A stretch of 13,273 nt of DNA from JBFMEX01 sp040752215 (GTDB lineage Bacteria; Pseudomonadota; Alphaproteobacteria; Rhizobiales; Hyphomicrobiaceae). Within the stretch, counting starts at the first letter, position 1. Each line of letters starts with the position of its first letter. The notes beneath the pieces are model-generated. The model had not been told where the DNA came from, ran no database searches, and saw only the letters and a list, made by a program, of their open reading frames with translations. The translations under genes were made by a program, and so were the position numbers. Below are positions 6,658-13,273 of this stretch, piece after piece. The stretch is from assembly GCA_040752215.1 (NCBI GenBank), contig JBFMEX010000061.1, positions 1-13,273 of the forward strand, in the 5' to 3' direction.

Positions 6658-6672
6658 TTAACTCTTCGTTAA
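6658..6672. promoter_or_regulatory. CtrA-like binding site (TTAA-N7-TTAA) with overlapping hairpin
   Basis: TTAA (6658-6661), seven bases, TTAA (6669-6672) reproduces the full-site spacing recognised by CtrA, the cell-cycle response regulator of alphaproteobacteria. It lies 46 bases before the start codon. The same bases form an inverted repeat, AACTCTT (6660-6666), loop CGTT, AAGAGTT (6671-6677), so a hairpin or palindromic operator for another factor is the alternative reading. If the promoter at 6609-6636 is used, the site lies downstream of the start of transcription, which would suit repression. If a promoter further down is used, it could activate. Confidence 0.45.
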
Positions 6673-6717
6673 GAGTTGCGGATCAACAATGATCGACGTG
6701 CGCCAGGGGCACTGCGT

Positions 6718-7701
6718 ATGAGTCGATTGAATTTGGGTCTTCCGACCGCGCGAGTGATTCGCGCCTGGCTCGCCGTGCTCGCGGCGGGCTCTCTTGCGGC
6801 TGCATGCGGCAACGCGCCGGAGTTGGCGCCCGCCGACCAGCCGCTCACCAAGGAAACGCTGATGCTGCTCGGACGAAAGGGCATGGAGCCCGCGGCGCCG
6901 ATCTTCATTCGCGTATTCAAGGAGGAGTCGGAGCTCGAGGTGTGGAAGGCGCGCGACGACGGCCGCTTCTACCACTTCAAGACTTACCCCATCTGCAACT
7001 GGTCGGGCGACCTCGGCCCGAAGGAACGTCAGGGCGACAAGCAGGCCCCCGAGGGCTTCTACACAGTCGCCGCCCACCAGCTCAATCCGAACTCCCAATT
7101 CCACGTGTCGTTCAATCTCGGCTATCCCAATGCCTACGACAAGGCGCACGGCCGCACCGGCGACTTCCTGATGATCCACGGCAAGTGCAAGTCGGCCGGC
7201 TGCTACGCGATGACCGACGCCTTGATGGAGGAGATCTACGGTCTCGCGCGCGAAGCCTTGAAGGCCGGCCAGCAGAGCTTCGAGGTCCACGCCTTCCCGT
7301 TCCACATGACTGCGGAGAACATGGCGCGCCACAAGAAGAGCCGCTGGTACCCATTCTGGACCGTGCTGAAGAGCGGCTACGACCACTTCGAGGCGCACCG
7401 CCTGCCGCCGCAAGTCGCGGTGTGCGAGCGCAAGTACATGGTCAACGTCGTGATGCCTAGCACCGGCAGGATCGAGCCCGAGGGCTATTGCCCGCAATTC
7501 CAGCGCCCTGCGATCGAGCCATTCGTGCCGCGCCCCGCCGAGCAGCAGCTGGCGGAGGAGCGGGTGATCATTCCAGGCCCGAAGACACGGACCGCCGCCA
7601 ACATCGCGCCAACCGATCAGACCGGGGCGCTACCGCAGAGCTATGGTCTCGGCAGATCGGGCGCTGCCGCCTCCGGCCCGATGCTCGGCTTCAATCAGTA
7701 G
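6718..7701 (+). CDS. L,D-transpeptidase family protein, YafK-like (copy 1, probable lipoprotein)
   Basis: This 327-residue envelope protein has a YkuD-fold catalytic domain of the YafK type (about 60-240). The active-site block HGKCKSAGCYAMTD carries His154 and nucleophile Cys162. In this fold the cysteine attacks the L-centre/D-centre bond next to meso-diaminopimelate, and E. coli YafK (DpaA) uses it to release Braun lipoprotein from peptidoglycan. Whether this copy transfers or hydrolyses is unknown. The N-terminus has basic residues, a hydrophobic run and LAAAC with Cys30, a plausible though not canonical lipobox. The ATG at 6718 follows AGGGG at 6705-6709; an in-frame TTG at 6676 is rejected. 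The tail after 240 is Pro/Ala-rich and low in structure. It is the first of three tandem paralogs and has a CtrA-like site upstream. Confidence 0.88.
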   Translation: MSRLNLGLPTARVIRAWLAVLAAGSLAAACGNAPELAPADQPLTKETLMLLGRKGMEPAAPIFIRVFKEESELEVWKARDDGRFYHFKTYPICNWSGDLGPKERQGDKQAPEGFYTVAAHQLNPNSQFHVSFNLGYPNAYDKAHGRTGDFLMIHGKCKSAGCYAMTDALMEEIYGLAREALKAGQQSFEVHAFPFHMTAENMARHKKSRWYPFWTVLKSGYDHFEAHRLPPQVAVCERKYMVNVVMPSTGRIEPEGYCPQFQRPAIEPFVPRPAEQQLAEERVIIPGPKTRTAANIAPTDQTGALPQSYGLGRSGAAASGPMLGFNQ

Positions 7702-7756
7702 CCCGCTCGCGCTGAGCTGAACGCGACGTCGCCGCGGTTGTGGAGGTCTCATCCCC

Positions 7757-8641
7757 ATGGCGAGCCCGCTGGTCCGCCGCACTCGCCGCATCCTGATTGC
7801 CGGGCTGATCGCGCTACTCGCCGCTGCCGGTCTCGCAACCCTCTTGGTCGGCGACCTGCGCGACCTCGGCAGCGACTATGACAACCGGCTGATCGGCTTC
7901 GAGCGCGCCCGCCGCCTCGCCTACGCGAGCTTCGGCCTCGCCCTTCCCGCAACACCCGATCTCGCCGACTTGAAAGGTCGCCTCGCCGCCTCCGGCCTGG
8001 CGCTCGGCGCGCCGGTCTTCATCCGCATTCTGAAGCGCGAGTTCGAGCTCGAGCTGTGGCTGGCCAGGGACGGCCGCTTCGAGCACTTCGCCACCTATCC
8101 GATCTGCCGTTGGTCCGGCCGCCTGGGGCCCAAGCTCAAACAAGGCGACCGCCAGGCGCCCGAAGGCATCTACACGGTCTCCAAGCACCAGCTCAATCCG
8201 GCGAGCCGCTGGCACCGCTCGTTCAACCTCGGTTTCCCGAACGCCTACGATCGCAGCTACGGCCGCACCGGCAGCTTCCTCATGGTTCACGGCGGCTGCT
8301 CGTCGATCGGCTGCTACGCCATGACCAACGCGGTGATCGACGAGATCTGGCAGATCGTCAGCGCGGCGCTGGCCAACGGCCAGCCTCGGTTCCAGGTGCA
8401 GGTGATGCCGTTCCGCATGACGGAGGCCAACCTCGCCGCCCGCGCCAGCCATCCCTCCGCGCCGTTCTGGGGACAGCTCAAGACGGCCAGCGATCTGTTC
8501 GACCGCGACCGGCTGCCCCCGGAGACGACCGTCTGCCGCGGCAGTTATGCGTTCGCCCCCGCCCGCGTCGGCTCGACGGCGGCCCGCCCCATCCTTTCCA
8601 ACTGCAACAGCCGTCCCGCGAGCGCTGGCCCGGCCAGCTGA
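7757..8641 (+). CDS. L,D-transpeptidase family protein, YafK-like (copy 2, membrane-anchored)
   Basis: This 294-residue paralog of the preceding gene begins 55 bases after its stop. The start at 7757 has GGAGG at 7742-7746. The N-terminus MASPLVRRTRR is followed by a hydrophobic span (about 12-31) without a clear cleavage motif or cysteine, suggesting an uncleaved inner-membrane anchor with the catalytic domain in the periplasm. Conserved blocks are PVFIRILKREFELELW, YPICRWSGRLGPK, QAPEGIYTV, NLGFPNAYD, GRTGSFLMVHGGCSSIGCYAMTN (split here as 170-180 and 181-191) with His178 and catalytic Cys186, and PFRMTEANLAA. Role is as for copy 1: peptidoglycan L,D-transpeptidase or endopeptidase, not decidable from sequence. 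It lacks the long Pro-rich tail of copy 1. Confidence 0.88.
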   Translation: MASPLVRRTRRILIAGLIALLAAAGLATLLVGDLRDLGSDYDNRLIGFERARRLAYASFGLALPATPDLADLKGRLAASGLALGAPVFIRILKREFELELWLARDGRFEHFATYPICRWSGRLGPKLKQGDRQAPEGIYTVSKHQLNPASRWHRSFNLGFPNAYDRSYGRTGSFLMVHGGCSSIGCYAMTNAVIDEIWQIVSAALANGQPRFQVQVMPFRMTEANLAARASHPSAPFWGQLKTASDLFDRDRLPPETTVCRGSYAFAPARVGSTAARPILSNCNSRPASAGPAS

Positions 8642-8758
8642 GGGCACTGCTGATCATTCCGTGGACGAAACCAGCCGCAGGGCGATTTTTTGCGAGACTC
8701 GGCCCCACCCCGCCCTGCTATTGTCCCGATCGGCGGCTAGCCTCATCATCGATGCGCT

Positions 8759-8788
8759 TGTGCCGCTTATGTTTTCTCGGGGCATAAC
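8759..8788 (+). promoter_or_regulatory. Weak candidate promoter before copy 3 of the L,D-transpeptidases
   Basis: TTGTGC (8759-8764) and CATAAC (8783-8788) are separated by 18 bases in the 177-base gap before the third paralog. The predicted start would lie near 8795, just ahead of a G-rich ribosome binding site at 8802-8807. The gap is longer than the one before copy 2, which makes an independent promoter reasonable, but the hexamers match poorly. Confidence 0.22.
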
Positions 8789-8818
8789 GACACCGGTACT
8801 CGGGGGGAACGTCCGTTG

Positions 8819-9907
8819 ATGAGCTGCAGTCGGCCGTCGTGGCTCGAGCTTGCCGCGCCACACTTGCTCGCGGCGTGTGCGCTGCTGTCGCTCGCGGCGG
8901 CAACGAGTCGGCCTGCCGCAGCGATCACCATCGAGCTCAAGGACGTCGCACCCGACCGCATCGAGCGCCAGCGTCGCGCCAGCGAGGGTGCCCTGCCGCT
9001 GCCCGGCACGCCCAACACCGCCGCCTTCGACCAGCGCCTCGCCGAACACGGGCTGAAGCCCGGCATGCCGATGCTGATCCGCATCTTCAAGGAGGAATCC
9101 GAACTCGAGATCTGGATGAAGCGCGACGAGACCTATGTCTTGTTCGCCACTTATCCCATCTGCCACTGGTCGGGCACGCTCGGCCCCAAGCTGTCCGAGG
9201 GCGACAAGCAGACTCCCGAGGGCTTCTACACCGTCACCGGCCGCCAGCTTCACCGCATCGGCCGCTGGCCCAAGGCGCTGAACCTCGGCTTCCCGAATGC
9301 GTTCGACAAAGGCCACGCGCGCACCGGCTCCTACATCCTCGTCCACGGCGGCTGCTCGTCGGTCGGCTGTTTCGCGATGACCAACACCGTCATCAACGAG
9401 GTGTTCGGCCTCACCACCGCGGCGATCCGCGCCGGTCAGGCGCACGTGCCGGTGCACGTGTTCCCGTTCCGCATGACCGAGGCCAACCTCGCCCGGCACG
9501 CATCGAGCCCGTGGCGCGACTTCTGGATCGATCTTAAGCAGGGCTATGACTCGTTCGAGCGCCTGCGCCTGCCGCCGCAGGTAAGCGTGTGCGAGGGACG
9601 CTACCATGTCACCGATGCCAGCGAGGCCGAGGTCGTCACCGCCTCGATGGCGTCCGGCCGCCTCGACCGCCGCTTCCGCCGTCTCGCATCGCTGAAGGGT
9701 GCGATCCAGACACGCTGCCCGGCACCGGCGACGGTCCTCGCCGCGAAGTCCGAACCCTCCGCCCCAGCTCTCTCCGCCAGCGACGCGCAGGCGGGCCGCG
9801 TGGCACGGGTGCGTCCCAAGCAGCTTCCCCAGCGTGACGCCATGGATGATACCGAGCAGGATGCTCGCTCCAGCGGCGCCGCCAAGGACTACGCCGGCAT
9901 TCACTGA
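8819..9907 (+). CDS. L,D-transpeptidase family protein, YafK-like (copy 3, secreted)
   Basis: This 362-residue protein is the longest of the three tandem paralogs. The ATG at 8819 follows a G-rich stretch (8802-8807); a TTG one codon earlier is the alternative. The N-terminus is a signal peptide with a hydrophobic core ending in RPAAA, so cleavage near residue 35 and periplasmic release are likely. The domain (about 83-262) shows LIRIFKEESELEIW, YPICHWSGTLGPK, TPEGFYTV, NLGFPNAFDK, and HGGCSSVGCFAMTN with His176 and catalytic Cys184. After the domain come about 100 residues rich in Ala, Arg, Ser and Pro, probably disordered, which may bind other envelope parts. Reaction is as for the other copies: action at diaminopimelate in peptidoglycan, direction unknown. 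Confidence 0.88.
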   Translation: MSCSRPSWLELAAPHLLAACALLSLAAATSRPAAAITIELKDVAPDRIERQRRASEGALPLPGTPNTAAFDQRLAEHGLKPGMPMLIRIFKEESELEIWMKRDETYVLFATYPICHWSGTLGPKLSEGDKQTPEGFYTVTGRQLHRIGRWPKALNLGFPNAFDKGHARTGSYILVHGGCSSVGCFAMTNTVINEVFGLTTAAIRAGQAHVPVHVFPFRMTEANLARHASSPWRDFWIDLKQGYDSFERLRLPPQVSVCEGRYHVTDASEAEVVTASMASGRLDRRFRRLASLKGAIQTRCPAPATVLAAKSEPSAPALSASDAQAGRVARVRPKQLPQRDAMDDTEQDARSSGAAKDYAGIH

Positions 9908-10191
9908 TGGCGCACCCGGCTCGCCCGCCACCGCCGCGACGTGGTGCCGCGCGCACGGCCGCTCAGACCGTCTGACCCCAAGCGCATGATGCTGTCGAGC
10001 GGAGCTATCGACTCGTGCCGCCGCTCGCAAAGAGAAAGAAATGCCGGCCCGATGGCCAGCGCTGGCAACAGATCTAAACTTTGGCGCGCCGGCATGATCC
10101 ACTTGGCACTTTTCGCCACTGCCTGACGCCTTGTCGGCGCCGCGACAGCCGTGCCATACACGTCCGTCTTTCCCGAGTTTGGAGCCGAACC

Positions 10192-10776
10192 ATGCGCGAT
10201 CAGAAAATCGAGGCCATCGAGCGCGCGATGGAAGGCCTGCTGTTCCGCAGCCGCTGGCTGTTGGCGCCGTTCTACCTCGGCCTCGCCCTGTCGCTCGTCG
10301 TCCTTCTGATCAAGTTCCTCGGCGAGCTCCTGCAAATCACCACCCACGCCTTCTCGGCCAGCGAGAGCGACGTGATCCTCGGCGTGCTCGCCCTCGTCGA
10401 CCTGACACTGACGGCCACGCTTCTGATCATCGTCATCTTCTCCGGCTACGAGAACTTCGTCTCCAAGATCGACCACACCGGCCACAAGGACTGGCCGGAA
10501 TGGATGGGCACCATCGACTTCACCGGGCTGAAGCTCAAGCTGCTCTCCTCGATCGTCGCCATCTCCGCGATCCAGCTCTTGAAGCAGTTCATGGCCGTCA
10601 AGAACACGTCTGACCGCGAGCTGTTCTGGCTGGTCGTCATCCACGTCGTGTTCGTCGCCTCGAGCGTGCTGCTCGCGCTGTCCGATCGCATCGCCGGACA
10701 CGGCGGCTCACACGCGCCGGCCAGCGGCAGCCCGAATGGCCACGGCGACGCCGGCAAGCTTGCCGACGCCGGGCAC
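10192..10776 (+). CDS. UPF0114/YqhA-type integral membrane protein
   Basis: This protein of about 195 residues (the stop codon TGA is just beyond this range, at 10777-10779) has four probable membrane spans near 23-43, 61-85, 116-134 and 144-164. The block SGYENFVSKID (84-94) and the pattern IERAMEGLLFRSRWLLAP at the N-terminus mark the UPF0114 (YqhA, TIGR00645) family, whose role is not established. The start at 10192 follows GGAG at 10181-10184; an earlier in-frame start at 10081 lacks support. It is longer than E. coli YqhA because of a Gly/His/Ala-rich C-terminal tail (about 169-195) with five histidines. Before it lie 284 non-coding bases with only a weak promoter-like pair (TTGTCG 10131-10136, CATACA 10155-10160). 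The hydrolase gene follows 37 bases later, probably in the same transcript. Confidence 0.87.
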
Positions 10777-10816
10777 TGACGCCGCCGCGACCTCACTCGA
10801 GCCGCGGGAGCCAACC

Positions 10817-11614
10817 ATGCAGGTGAGACTGAACGGAGCCACGCTCCATTGCGTCGACGAGGGCCCGCGCGACCGACCGGCCGTGCTGTTGCACCACTCG
10901 CTCGCCGGCACGCTCGCGCTGTTCGACGAGCTCGCCGCCCGCCTCGCCGGCCGCTACCGCATCGTGCGCTTCGATGCGCGCGGGCACGGCCGGAGTGAGA
11001 CCACTCCGCCACCCTACACCTTCGAAATTCTCGCCGCCGACGCCGCCGCGCTGCTCGATCACCTCGCAATTCCCCGCGCGCACTTTCTCGGCCTTTCGAT
11101 GGGCGGCATGATCGGCCAGTTCATGGGCCTCTTGCATCCCGATCGCGTCGCCTCGCTGATGCTGGTCTCGACGACCAGCCGCATTCCCGCCGAGGCGCGC
11201 CCCGTTTGGGACGAACGCATTGCCGCCGTCGCCGCGTCCGGCATGGCCGGACAGATCGCGGGCTCGATTTCCCGCTGGCTCTCGCCGACCGCACAGTCCG
11301 ACCGCCCCGACCTCGTCCGCCGGCTCGCCGCGGGGATCGAGGCGACGCCGCCCGAAGGCTACATCGGCTGGGCGCGTGCCATTCGCGATCTCGACGTCAC
11401 CGACCGGCTCGGCGCGATTTCCGTGCCGACCCTCGTCGTCGTCGGCGCGCTCGACCCCGGCACCCCGGTCGCCGCCGCCGAGGCGATACATCAGCGTATC
11501 CCTGGCTCGCGCCTCGCCGTCATGCCGGGTCTCTCGCACATGCTGCCGATCGAGGCTCCGGATGCCTTCGGCGAGATCGTCGAATCTTTTCTCGCCGACG
11601 TCGCTGCTGCCTGA
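10817..11614 (+). CDS. Alpha/beta hydrolase, 3-oxoadipate enol-lactonase-like
   Basis: This 265-residue cytoplasmic alpha/beta hydrolase has the classical triad: Ser94 in the nucleophile elbow GLSMGG, Asp213 in ALDPGTP and His241 in LSHMLPIEAP. The oxyanion-side LHHSLAGT and the strand RFDARGHGRS (51-60) are also present. Overall layout resembles PcaD, which opens 3-oxoadipate enol-lactone in aromatic catabolism, but no other pca gene is in view and the superfamily is promiscuous, so the substrate is left open. The ATG at 10817 has GGGAG at 10806-10810 and gives a standard N-terminus. An in-frame ATG at 10736 overlaps the upstream gene and is rejected. About 200 non-coding bases follow before the next gene; they hold no feature I can support. 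Confidence 0.85.
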   Translation: MQVRLNGATLHCVDEGPRDRPAVLLHHSLAGTLALFDELAARLAGRYRIVRFDARGHGRSETTPPPYTFEILAADAAALLDHLAIPRAHFLGLSMGGMIGQFMGLLHPDRVASLMLVSTTSRIPAEARPVWDERIAAVAASGMAGQIAGSISRWLSPTAQSDRPDLVRRLAAGIEATPPEGYIGWARAIRDLDVTDRLGAISVPTLVVVGALDPGTPVAAAEAIHQRIPGSRLAVMPGLSHMLPIEAPDAFGEIVESFLADVAAA

Positions 11615-11815
11615 TGCCTCACGACCAGTCTGACCCGCCACCGTTCAGTCGGGCCGGCGATGGATTCGCAATTCGCCTCCTCATTGCGGACGGGATAGGG
11701 GGGAATCCCGACATCCGACAGGCGGACTGACCCTGCGGGACCGCCCCATGCCACGAGCTTCGACGCAGCGCCCCCAACCCGCTTGTGCAATAAGCTCCAC
11801 GTCGAGGCAGTGACC

Positions 11816-12925
11816 ATGACTCGTATCCTCGTCGTCGGCGGCTACGGTGTGTTCGGCAGCCGCCTTGCCGAGCGCCTGGCGCGCGAGAGCGATCTCGAGG
11901 TCGTCGTCGCCGGCCGCCGCGAGGCAAAGGCCCGCGCCGCCGCAGCCGCGCTGGCCCCGACCGCCACGGCGCGCGTCACCGCCGCCGCCGTCGACGCCGG
12001 AACGATCGACGCCGCAGCGCTGTCCCGCCTCGCGCCCGTCGTAGTCGTAAACGCCGCGGGCCCGTTCCAATCGCAGGACTACCACCTGGCCGAAGCGTGC
12101 ATCGCCGCCCGCGCGCACTACGTCGACCTCGCCGACGCGCGCCGCTTCGTCACTGGCATCACCGCACTCGACGGCGCGGCCAAATCGGCCGGCGTCGCGG
12201 TGATCTCGGGCGCCAGCAGCGTGCCCGGTCTCTCCTCCGCCGTGATCCGCGATCTCGCCGCCTCATTCGCACGTATCCGCGCGATCGACATCGCCATCTC
12301 GCCCGGCAACAGCTTCGATCCCGGCGTCGCGACGACCGCCTCGATCCTCTCCTGGGTCGGCCGCCCGTTCACGGCGCGCATCGGCGGCGCGACGCGCACG
12401 ATCCACGGCTGGCAGGGCCTCGCCCGGCGCGACTTCCCCGGCCTCGGCCCGCGCTGGCTCGGCTACGCCGACGTGCCCGATCTCGATCTGCTGCCAGAAC
12501 GCTATCCCGACGCCGAGACCGTGCGCTTTCGCGCCGGGGTCGAGGTCGGCGCCTTCCATGTTGGCCTCTACGCGCTCTCCTGGCTCGTGCGCGCAGGCCT
12601 CGTTGGCGACGCCGCCGCCCGTCTGGCGCGGCCATTGCTCGCGATGAAGCGCCGCCTCTCCTTCCTCGGCAGCGACCGCGGTGGCATGCTGGTTGTCGTC
12701 GAAGGAACGGGCCGCGACGGCGCGATGCTGAAGCGCCAGTGGCATCTCGTCGCCGGTAGCGGCCACGGCCCCTATGTGCCGACGCTTGCCGCCGTCATCC
12801 TGGCGAAGCGCCTCCCCCGCGGCAGCGCCGATCTCCTCGGCGCCATGCCCTGCGTCGACCTCCTCACCCCCGCCGAGGTCGCCGCCGAGGTCGCCGACCT
12901 CGATATCGAGATGGGCGTCGCGTAG
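11816..12925 (+). CDS. Saccharopine dehydrogenase-like NAD(P)-binding oxidoreductase
   Basis: This 369-residue protein has an N-terminal Rossmann domain with the nucleotide loop VGGYGVFGSRLAERL (7-21), followed by VVVAGRRE (29-36), where arginines after the second strand are suggestive of NADP. The blocks NAAGPF (79-84) and HYVDLADAR (101-109) are characteristic of the saccharopine dehydrogenase/trans-acting enoyl reductase superfamily. The C-terminal half is a less conserved substrate domain. The reaction is unknown; homologs act on lysine-pathway intermediates, lipids or are uncharacterised. The start at 11816 has GAGG at 11804-11807. A TTG at 11783 in frame adds eleven residues before the Rossmann strand and is rejected. 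It lies 201 bases after the hydrolase gene and is convergent with the partial L,D-transpeptidase gene. Confidence 0.85.
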   Translation: MTRILVVGGYGVFGSRLAERLARESDLEVVVAGRREAKARAAAAALAPTATARVTAAAVDAGTIDAAALSRLAPVVVVNAAGPFQSQDYHLAEACIAARAHYVDLADARRFVTGITALDGAAKSAGVAVISGASSVPGLSSAVIRDLAASFARIRAIDIAISPGNSFDPGVATTASILSWVGRPFTARIGGATRTIHGWQGLARRDFPGLGPRWLGYADVPDLDLLPERYPDAETVRFRAGVEVGAFHVGLYALSWLVRAGLVGDAAARLARPLLAMKRRLSFLGSDRGGMLVVVEGTGRDGAMLKRQWHLVAGSGHGPYVPTLAAVILAKRLPRGSADLLGAMPCVDLLTPAEVAAEVADLDIEMGVA

Positions 12926-12985
12926 CCCCACTACGGGGACATCGCATTGCACGGACCTGAGTCGATCGCCTGCTCGTGACCCCGC

Positions 12986-13273
12986 TTACTCGGACGCCAC
13001 CTTCTTTATAGGCACGTTGGCCGGCTTCTTTGCAGGTGGCGTCTTGCGCTTCGCGCTCGCGGGCGGCTCGGCCGGCGTCTCGCTGCTGGCGAAGCTGAAC
13101 AGCGAGGACAGCGGCGCGTTCTCACTCACGCCGCCCGTATAGGCCTTCAGCACTCTCACCATGGGTCCGACCTTGGCGATTGATGCGAGGTGCACGACGT
13201 GCTCGTTGGTCAGACGGAAGCAGCCGGACGAGTTGGCCCGCCCGACGGTGCGGTCGTTGTTGGTGCCGTGAAT
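12986..13273 (-). CDS. L,D-transpeptidase, classical YkuD type, C-terminal part (cut by window edge)
   Basis: Reading the minus strand inward from the last base gives 95 residues ending at a stop (12986-12988). They begin with IHGTN and continue to SSGCFRLTNEHV. HGTN plus SSGCFRL is the canonical YkuD active site, with visible His2 and nucleophile Cys18, followed here by the Arg typical of ErfK/YbiS/YcfS-type enzymes. The product would be a periplasmic L,D-transpeptidase making 3-3 crosslinks or attaching proteins to diaminopimelate. After the catalytic domain is a low-complexity tail rich in Lys, Pro and Ala (about residues 65-95). A short frame starting at GTG 13195 is not the real start, because the frame is open to the edge and the motif lies upstream of it. 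The N-terminal part lies outside the window. Confidence 0.85.
   Translation of the reverse strand: MHGTNNDRTVGRANSSGCFRLTNEHVVHLASIAKVGPMVRVLKAYTGGVSENAPLSSLFSFASSETPAEPPASAKRKTPPAKKPANVPIKKVASE

Noticed and set aside
8685..8691. T-run after the second L,D-transpeptidase gene as an intrinsic terminator
   Set aside because: The run of Ts is present, but no stable stem-loop precedes it.
9960..9973. 14-base identity (CGCTCAGACCGTCT) with 4022-4035
   Set aside because: One shared 14-mer is close to chance expectation in a GC-rich 13-kb window, and the contexts (nth end, intergenic) are unrelated.
8654..10102. 482-codon open frame on the minus strand opposite the third L,D-transpeptidase gene
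   Set aside because: It is antisense to a well-supported gene, with composition typical of shadow frames in GC-rich DNA and no recognisable motif.
11614..11730. Possible 38-codon gene starting at TGATG on the hydrolase stop
   Set aside because: The stop-start overlap is suggestive, but there is no ribosome binding site, no recognisable motif and ordinary composition; not enough to call a gene.
12926..12938. CCCC-ACTAC-GGGG hairpin between convergent genes as a terminator
   Set aside because: The stem is only four base pairs and no T-run follows on either strand.

Overview
The window is GC-rich throughout and looks chromosomal. Its gene families, the Sit-type manganese importer behind a Mur-like palindrome, a CtrA-like TTAA-N7-TTAA site, and several L,D-transpeptidases all point to an alphaproteobacterium, probably of the Rhizobiales/Hyphomicrobiales. 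This placement is inferred from gene content, not from a marker gene.

Layout. (1) 1-126: the right end of an IS3-family insertion sequence, with the tail of its transposase and the terminal inverted repeat. (2) 127-453: a non-coding stretch with a C-rich block whose minus strand has dense G-tracts, then a promoter overlapped by a perfect 9-5-9 inverted repeat, then a leader of about 175 bases. (3) 454-4046: a tightly packed four-gene metal ABC importer in the order binding protein, ATPase, permease, permease (sitABCD). The metal ligands predicted in the binding protein (His, His, Glu, Asp) favour manganese. (4) 4025-4774, minus strand: endonuclease III (nth), overlapping the end of sitD tail to tail. 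(5) 4815-5309: a DUF2244 membrane protein divergent from nth. (6) 5498-6475: accA, the carboxyltransferase alpha subunit of acetyl-CoA carboxylase. (7) 6718-9907: three consecutive paralogous L,D-transpeptidase-fold proteins of the YafK type. Each has a different N-terminal export or anchoring signal, and a CtrA-like box lies ahead of the first. (8) 10192-12925: a UPF0114/YqhA-type membrane protein, an alpha/beta hydrolase, and a saccharopine-dehydrogenase-like oxidoreductase. (9) 12986-13273, minus strand: the C-terminal part of a fourth, classical YkuD-type L,D-transpeptidase, cut by the window edge.

Two themes stand out. The first is manganese uptake under probable metalloregulation, next to an insertion-sequence boundary. 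The second is a concentration of four L,D-transpeptidase-fold proteins in about 6.6 kb. The three YafK-like copies share an unusual set of five conserved cysteines and appear to be placed differently in the envelope (probable lipoprotein, membrane-anchored, and secreted). They may form a small peptidoglycan-remodelling module. No CRISPR array, tRNA or rRNA gene was seen, and no convincing intrinsic terminator.
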